Source: Tetramitus jugosus
Taxonomy: Eukaryota > Heterolobosea > Eutetramitea > Acrasida > Vahlkampfiidae
Assembly (NCBI GenBank): GCA_937625935.1
Contig: OW569367.1
Coordinates: 62,001 to 126,000, forward strand
Length of the DNA stretch: 64,000 nt
Direction: 5' to 3'
The position numbers and the translations under genes are program-made. Positions 63,501-64,000 of this stretch are shown in pieces (position 1 is the stretch's first letter; the number at the start of each line of letters is the position of its first letter). Below the pieces are notes generated by a model. The model was not told the DNA's origin and did no database searches. It saw only the letters and a program-made list of their open reading frames with translations.

Positions 63501-64000
63501 TTTTTAGGTCACTATATTCTCAACATTGCTTCGCAACTCGAATTACATGACGCAAGAAACATGCAACTCTCAAAGGAGGTCCAATTTCTGAGCAGTCGCT
63601 GTTCTGTACTGATACAAGCTCAGAATATTTTCTCTCAGGTCGCCACACAGATAAAGAATGTTCGGTTTAACATTGACATTCTCCTCGGTGTCATTAATGG
63701 AAGTAAATCAAAAAATAAGAGAGATGTACTCTCTCTGATCAGAAACGACGAAGCAACTTATCTGTCTGGAGTGAGTGTGAACACAGCGCTAAAGTTCCAA
63801 TTGCGTCCGAGAGACCCCAAACTGAAGGAGACTCTTCATTATTTAGACGAGCATTCTCAATATTCGCCCTCCATTCTGGAGAGCTATATCGATAGCTTGT
63901 TGGATCTCGTTATGTGTGAACCCAGAGATGACTACAATACTGACAGCACGATTCGTATGAGCTATTTACTGATCATACGATACTTGAAGACGGATTCAAA
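57509..64000 (+). CDS. INTS1: Integrator complex subunit 1, partial at the right edge
   Basis: Exon 1 is 57509-58513; the intron is 58514-58646 (donor GTATGT, acceptor TTTTAG). Exon 2 then stays open from 58647 to the window end, where the frame is still open. At least 2119 residues are encoded here, near the 2190 aa of human INTS1. The first 190 residues are a Gln/His/Pro-rich tail. The conserved core starts with NDWPLNFVR joined to AFVDDSLGERLWVDSDSGYC and RLFIANILT, the hallmark of INTS1. Frame-checked samples near 59200, 60100, 61020, 62040 and 63060 remain protein-like. INTS1 scaffolds the Integrator RNA-cleavage complex acting on snRNA and paused Pol II transcripts. Confidence 0.8.
57560..58125. 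repeat. CAA/CAG/CAT-rich region coding Gln/His tract of INTS1
   Basis: About 560 bases are dominated by CAA, CAG, CAT and CAC triplets, giving long Gln and His runs in the N-terminal tail of INTS1. The longest pure Gln run is near 58100. Confidence 0.85.

Overview
The window looks like nuclear DNA of a free-living amoeboflagellate, most probably a heterolobosean close to Naegleria. That assignment is inference from gene content and style, not from a marker gene. The sequence shows densely packed eukaryotic genes on both strands, intergenic gaps of mostly 40-350 bp, and mostly intronless genes. A few genes carry short GT-AG introns of 59-133 bp. CAA/CAG-rich low-complexity tracts (poly-Gln, poly-Asn, poly-Ser) are frequent. 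There are no operons or bacterial ribosome-binding sites, and I recognised no tRNA, rRNA or CRISPR.

Layout. Positions 1-4480 are a graveyard of mobile elements: a non-LTR-type reverse transcriptase cut by the left edge (+) and a heavily decayed Tnp2-like transposase with an associated PHD finger (-). Positions 4481-5643 hold no convincing gene. From 5644 on come about 33 ordinary cellular genes: a GT32-like glycosyltransferase, a nicotinamidase with a signal peptide, a fatty-acid desaturase, an NmrA-like reductase, a calcineurin-type phosphoesterase, WASHC4/SWIP, a SETD9-like SET protein, a UBE2D-type E2, VPS26, a divergent actin-like protein, a large SET-domain methyltransferase, ATP10, an RWP-RK protein, a LACTB-like pseudoenzyme, a membrane protein and a 2090-aa hybrid histidine kinase in six exons. 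These are followed by a HAD phosphatase, an eIF1-like protein with a C-terminal extension, a ubiquitin-like protein, a CUE-PARP, small membrane proteins (one frameshifted), an Mpv17-family protein, two proteins of unknown function, a membrane-tethered RhoGEF, a ZPR1-sirtuin fusion, an M32 carboxypeptidase, a 1478-aa membrane-repeat protein with an F-box, two tandem cyclophilins, and INTS1 running off the right edge.

How the genes relate. WASHC4 and VPS26 act in the same endosomal retromer/WASH pathway and lie 2.6 kb apart. Nicotinamidase, PARP and the sirtuin fusion all touch NAD+/nicotinamide metabolism. There are two SET-domain proteins and several ubiquitin-linked proteins (E2, Ubl, CUE, F-box). 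I treat these as possible themes, not as proven clusters. The strongest candidates for something undescribed are the ZPR1-sirtuin fusion (47444-48823) and the protein with 14 D-[ILV]-P-type membrane repeats plus an F-box (50640-55076).
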